Of a stretch of 64,000 nucleotides of DNA, positions 61,935 through 64,000 are shown piece after piece (position 1 is the first letter of the stretch; each line of letters starts with the position of its first letter). The notes beneath the pieces were generated by a model that was given only the letters and a program-made list of their open reading frames with translations, did no database searches and was not told the DNA's origin. The DNA is taken from NCBI RefSeq assembly GCF_025370935.1, contig NC_133472.1, positions 18,030,996-18,094,995 of the forward strand. The letters are read 5' to 3'. Origin of the DNA: Choristoneura fumiferana (lineage: Eukaryota; Arthropoda; Insecta; Lepidoptera; Tortricidae). Position numbers and translations under genes: made by a program.

Positions 61935-62060
61935 TAGTATGTATGTCTGTACTCTTTATTTTACAAAAGAAAAGAAACACAACACAATTGACAAACTTTG
62001 AGATACTTGTGCAAAGGCGGACTTATCCCTTTAAGGGATCTCTACCAGTCAACCTCAATA
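61935..62060. repeat. CTCTTTATT...GGGATCTCTACCAG repeat end
   Basis: GTATGTATGTCTGTACTCTT, then AAAGAAAAGAAACACAACAC, GCAAAGGCGGACTTATCCCT and TTAAGGGATCTCTACCAGTC. Matches 11763-11905. 61761-61934 shows nothing. Confidence 0.65.
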
Positions 62061-62181
62061 GTAAATCTATTTCAAAATTCAAAAATTATAATTTGATCGC
62101 TACGGTTCTTTGCATCAAATAAAATGATGTTCGGCCCTATTTGAAATTTAGAGTAAGAAGTTTTAATTTGTTTTTATAATG

Positions 62182-63063
62182 TTACATAAATAGCTTAAGT
62201 TTAGTCCAGTAGGCCCCTCGAGTTGTCCCTGGCGCAAAGGTAGCCATCAAACTGGCCGCTTTACCACGTTGAATGGCGATAGACAATCTTTGCACCAGGG
62301 TACGAACCCGCGCGGGCGTGAGACCCCCTTCCCGTAATTCGACGTCCCACTTCCCGAATGTAAACAATAGCCGAATAATTCTCCCGTTTTTTGACCGCAA
62401 AATCCACCGCGGATTGCCGCGGAGTGTTCAGCTGAGGTGCAAGGCGGCGAAAGTACTGACGCACGTAACGTCCGACAGCAAACACTTCCCGTTCTGCCAT
62501 GGCACTAAAGTTAAGCCATCTGGCCTTTTGCTGTCGGTTCGACAGAGGACCGGAGGCTCCAGAACGCAGAGGATGTTGGCGGATATTAAAGCCCTCTTCA
62601 GTATGTCAAAGAGAGCGTAGCGGCGCGGAAATTTTCCTGAACACCGACGAGAACTCAACGCGTGAAATGGCCAGGGTGCGTACCGGTGGCTTAGGTTTTA
62701 TACAACTTTAGATATATTATTCTACTCTCTATCTACACGATTATACTACTAAATACTTAATATTTTTAAAGCATAATATTGTGAAATTATGTGTTATTTG
62801 TATACCGACCATCTTAAGTCCTGATGGCCATTTGCTTCCACCATGGAGCCGCAGATGCATTTATGAGGCACACAAACATCGCAGCCCAGGCGGAGAGCTA
62901 CTGCCACCCACAATGAGCCGTTGTCCAGAAGTATTCCCAAATGAGGAGCAAGCAAAGCCCATAACCACGCTCCCGCTTTGATTTTTGATACCGACTTCAG
63001 CCTGGCTAAATCCACTCTAGTGGCACACCCACCCACAAGTGCCAGAGCGTCTCTAGCCCCCAC
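62182..63063 (-). pseudogene. Reverse-transcriptase-like element, C-terminal relic
   Basis: On the minus strand, in order: GAWLWALLAPHLGILLDNGS, AVALRLGCDVCVPHKCICGS and GHQDL; then ANILCVLEPPVLCRTDSKRP, DGLTLVPWQNGKCLLSDVTC and VSTFAALHLS; then RENYSAIVYI and LVQRLSIAIQRGKAASLMAT. This order (Cys-rich CxC, KRPDG...VPW.NGK, D.TC.DT.A.SHL, ...AIQRGNA) matches, from memory, the C-terminus of a widespread LINE-like RT protein family of invertebrates. Frame changes occur near 62430-62480, and an AT-rich gap with stops lies at 62700-62790, so it is dead. Overlapping frames on the other strand are shadows. Confidence 0.55.
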
Positions 63064-63270
63064 GACATCCCAAACTCGTTATATCAGCGGAGCCCGGAGG
63101 CAGCGAGCCGCCATTCGCCTGCACCATGCACAGACGGAATGGTAACCCCATCTTCATGAGATTTTTAATTTTAAGAGACAAGGCCACTATAATAACTCCA
63201 TGTACTGATGTGAGGAAGACTGGCAAACCCACATTCTCCACACGCCGCAAACTGAGACCAAACTTGAACA

Positions 63271-63675
63271 TTGGACTTGGTTGAATTTAGTAGTAACGGG
63301 CAGGCTTCCTCCAGGTCGCATTCTGTCCTTAAGACTATCGAGTCCAAAGTATATGAGGGTGTGTGGGGGGCCGTTCGCGTGTTAATGTCAGATGACTCGG
63401 TAGCACCTCCGGGTCTTGAGACGCTTGTGTTCTTGCGTACGAAGCATCCTCCCGCGTCCCGCACGTTAACTTTCCCTCGAGAGCCGGATCGGTCCATTCA
63501 AGCCTTGCCGGTAAACTTGGAGGATGTGGTGCGAGCACTAGGGTCATTCCATAATGGGTCAGCCGTGAGCTTAGACGGAATTCGACCAGCTCATTTTCAG
63601 CTGGTTTGGCACACTGAGGGGTGTGAGGTCGCGATCCACAACACGCACTTTCGTCACGGAACCCGGAAATCCTGA
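63271..63675 (+). pseudogene. Reverse-transcriptase-like element, N-terminal piece, inverted
   Basis: The frame reads VYEGVWGAVRVLMSDDSVAP, PGLETLVFLRTKHPPASRTL, LPVNLEDVVRALGSFHNGSA and VSLDGIRPAHFQLVW. This resembles the segment just before the RT palm (K..EGD..GAVR.L.SDD..AP....L..KHP ... E.DV..A..SF..GSA.GLDG.RP.HL) of the same RT family as the minus-strand relic next door. The frame then becomes unrelated (CEVAIHNTHFRHGTRKS). Because it points away from the C-terminal piece, the element has been rearranged or two copies collided. Confidence 0.5.
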
Positions 63676-64000
63676 CTGTGTCGTCTTGAAGTAGGATCTC
63701 AAGAACGCGTTCAATACTGGCGAGAGGGATGTTCTTGGGCGAGGTGAAAAAATACATTCCCACCCTGTACCTTTTTTACACCAGGTCTATCATTCTCCTT
63801 CTAACCTTGTCTACGGCGATTTTTACCCTCTTGTTCTTCTATTTTCCAAGAGGCCATTTCTAGTGCACTAGAGACCAGGAAGCGTCTATTTTGCTCGCCC
63901 AGGAACGTTTGAAGAGTATTAATACCCATCTCATCTTGACTCTGTTACGAATGTGTTTCGCAGTTCCAAAAATAACCAATTTTTTGGAAACCACTCCAAT
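63676..64000. other. No feature recognised
   Basis: A minus-strand frame (63335-63763, starting MGMYFFTSPKNIPLASIERV) covers part of this and may be another shred of the rearranged RT element, but it has no motif that I know. The last 200 bases show nothing. Confidence 0.3.

Overview
This window looks like a repeat-saturated euchromatic stretch of an insect genome, most likely a moth or butterfly. The reasons are its AT-rich background with short GC-rich exons, the dense cover of short dispersed repeats that I recognise from memory as typical of Lepidoptera (the CCCGCGGCTTCGC/CTATCCCGCGGGA family, the GGGTTCCGTA family, the GGCTGCAGCGAGGACCAAAG tail, Harbinger- and mariner-type MITEs), a D37D mariner (maT-like) element and several Copia elements. 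No bacterial, viral, rRNA or CRISPR features were seen.

Host genes are sparse. One convincing spliced gene on the + strand (28221 to about 36116) encodes a secreted serpin-family protein in at least four exons joined in phase 0. Its second exon carries a Ser/Thr-rich, mucin-like insert of about 220 residues, its third exon is extremely GC-rich, and its C-terminal reactive-centre part is not identifiable in the window. A short coding first exon on the minus strand (8324-8524) marks a second gene running leftwards. Weaker first-exon or exon candidates are at 5130-5227 (+), 39217-39376 (-) and 38377-38505 (strand uncertain).

The rest is layered mobile DNA. 0-9 kb: SINE-like fragments, a palindromic MITE, a hAT-type MITE containing two further MITEs, and a decayed D37D mariner that has swallowed a foldback. 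10-15 kb: a 0.72-kb inverted duplication overlapping a 2.8-kb TIR element that also holds a Harbinger-like MITE. 16.5-20 kb: a Copia gag relic interrupted by a THAP-containing element with 8-bp target duplications (itself hit by a hAT MITE) and by a foldback, also with 8-bp duplications. 22-27 kb: tandemly expanded SINE-like repeats and MITEs. 30-35 kb (serpin introns): several members of one GC-rich foldback family, including a tandem array. 36-37 kb: minus-strand LINE relics. 40-48 kb: a ~2.3-kb palindromic element carrying a near-intact Copia (42139-46746) with identical 169-bp LTRs. 48-61 kb: head-to-tail SINE-like repeats, a foldback with an 8-bp target duplication that contains a second Copia (51031-57816), itself interrupted by a 2.45-kb TIR element, and arrays with ~120- and ~146-bp periods. 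62-64 kb: a rearranged reverse-transcriptase relic.

The most striking pattern is architectural. At least four foldback families with unrelated sequence (about 10.7/12.8/31/33, 19.1, 50.7-58.4 and 61.2 kb) share one design: arms built from degenerate short words repeated with a period of roughly 11-16 bp; two of them have clear 8-bp target duplications and reconstructable empty sites. All boundaries were read by eye, without database searches.
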